Of a DNA stretch of 64,000 nt, positions 63,595 through 64,000 are shown piece by piece (position 1 is the first letter of the stretch; the number at the start of each line of letters is the position of its first letter). Where the stretch lies: contig NZ_KB823013.1 of assembly GCF_000365025.1 (NCBI RefSeq), positions 62,001 through 126,000 on the forward strand, written 5' to 3'. Both the position numbers and the translations under genes were made by a program. The notes beneath the pieces were generated by a model. It had not been told where the DNA came from and searched no databases. It worked only from the letters and a program-made list of their open reading frames with translations. Source of the DNA: Robiginitomaculum antarcticum DSM 21748. GTDB taxonomy: Bacteria; Pseudomonadota; Alphaproteobacteria; Caulobacterales; Maricaulaceae.

Positions 63595-63820
63595 TCCGAA
63601 TGCTGACGTCTCTGTCGTCTGTTGATGATGGTCCAAAGATTTCCCCCCGAGCCCGGTGAGTACCGGACTGTTATCTCTCACCCTCAACATGACGGGCGGT
63701 TTTCAAACTGGCAAGCGCTTTACACTCTTCAGGGCCGGGGAATCACAGTTATGCTCTGAAAAGCGCCTTTGTATGATTTTGGACATGGCCGCGCCGTCGC
63801 GAATCGTTATTAATGCGGTA

Positions 63821-64000
63821 ATGACATCTGTATCTGATATCCTCGGTATCTATCCGCGCCAAGCCATTGCCGATCTGATCGCGGCAGGGCATGTGCGCGC
63901 TGATGCGCCTTTCGAGGACGGACAATTACAGCCTGCCAGCTTGGATCTGCGCCTCGGCGCGACCGCATACCGCCTCCGCGCCAGCTTCCTGCCGGGCAAG
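63821..64000 (+). CDS. dcd: dCTP deaminase, alphaproteobacterial DCD type (5' part; gene runs off window)
   Basis: From ATG 63821: MTSVSDILGIYPRQAIADLIAAGHVRADAPFEDGQLQPASLDLRLGATAYRLRASFLPGK. The QLQPASLDLRLG motif and the spacing fit the alphaproteobacterial 2'-deoxycytidine 5'-triphosphate deaminase (DCD) family, which makes dUTP for thymidylate synthesis. Only about 60 residues are visible. An in-frame ATG at 63773 would add 16 residues; the start at 63821 matches the family better, though neither has a good ribosome site. Confidence 0.8.
   Translation, partial: MTSVSDILGIYPRQAIADLIAAGHVRADAPFEDGQLQPASLDLRLGATAYRLRASFLPGK

Overview
The window is chromosomal DNA from an alphaproteobacterium, most likely a marine or stalked-type lineage near Hyphomonadaceae/Maricaulales. 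That placement is an inference from four things: the rpmH-rnpA-yidC-yihA-argB order, the hemC-hemD-mic60-like-hemY operon, the Anbu/ATP-grasp/alpha-E/transglutaminase operon, and the DCD-type dCTP deaminase at the right edge. No tRNA, rRNA, CRISPR array, integrase or prophage was recognised.

Region by region. 0-10 kb: a partial M16 peptidase, then an AT-rich HpaII-type restriction-modification cassette with a Vsr mismatch endonuclease, dodecin, and the CIRCE-controlled groES-groEL operon. A SpoIIAA-like protein and a second restriction-modification pair follow (a PD-(D/E)XK-like nuclease and a DpnA-like adenine methyltransferase). 10-23 kb: an unassigned structured, possibly RNA-coding intergenic region, several serine/alpha-beta hydrolases, and a tandem family of three lipoprotein/beta-barrel envelope proteins. 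Then come ArsC, a pyridoxal kinase coupled to a beta-lactamase-fold esterase, and rpsU. 23-29 kb: dispersed palindromic repeats, a CPBP protease with a possible micro-ORF, and a DUF547/TVP38/flavoprotein/histidine-kinase gene run. 29-41 kb: rpmH-rnpA-yidC-yihA-argB, a DUF1036-like protein, a HAD phosphatase, convergent/divergent glpD and glpK, a putative outer-membrane protein, and nrdA under a promoter covered by two NrdR boxes.

41.8-44.4 kb looks like an inserted module. It carries a GlxA-type regulator and a Tat-exported metal-ribbon/hydrolase protein, and it lies between two 50-bp direct repeats next to a decayed fragment of the ABC-F gene that survives intact 2 kb further on. The neighbouring ATP-grasp gene has a frameshift near its 3' end, and an ArsR regulator with an evident operator precedes it. 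47.8-51.7 kb is the Anbu operon. 51.8-54.1 kb has a glycosyltransferase, MarC and YggT. 54.2-58.5 kb is the heme operon including the Mic60-like membrane protein. 58.6-64 kb has tsaD, a truncated second copy of the gpsA start, gpsA, YciI, a TerB-like protein, a TadG-like protein, apaG and the start of dcd.

Most of the window is ordinary core genome. The parts that most deserve follow-up are the three-paralog lipo-barrel cluster, the repeat-bounded 42-44 kb module, the duplicated gpsA start, the second restriction pair, and the structured non-coding stretch at 10.3-10.6 kb. All family names are from sequence reading alone; no database search was possible.
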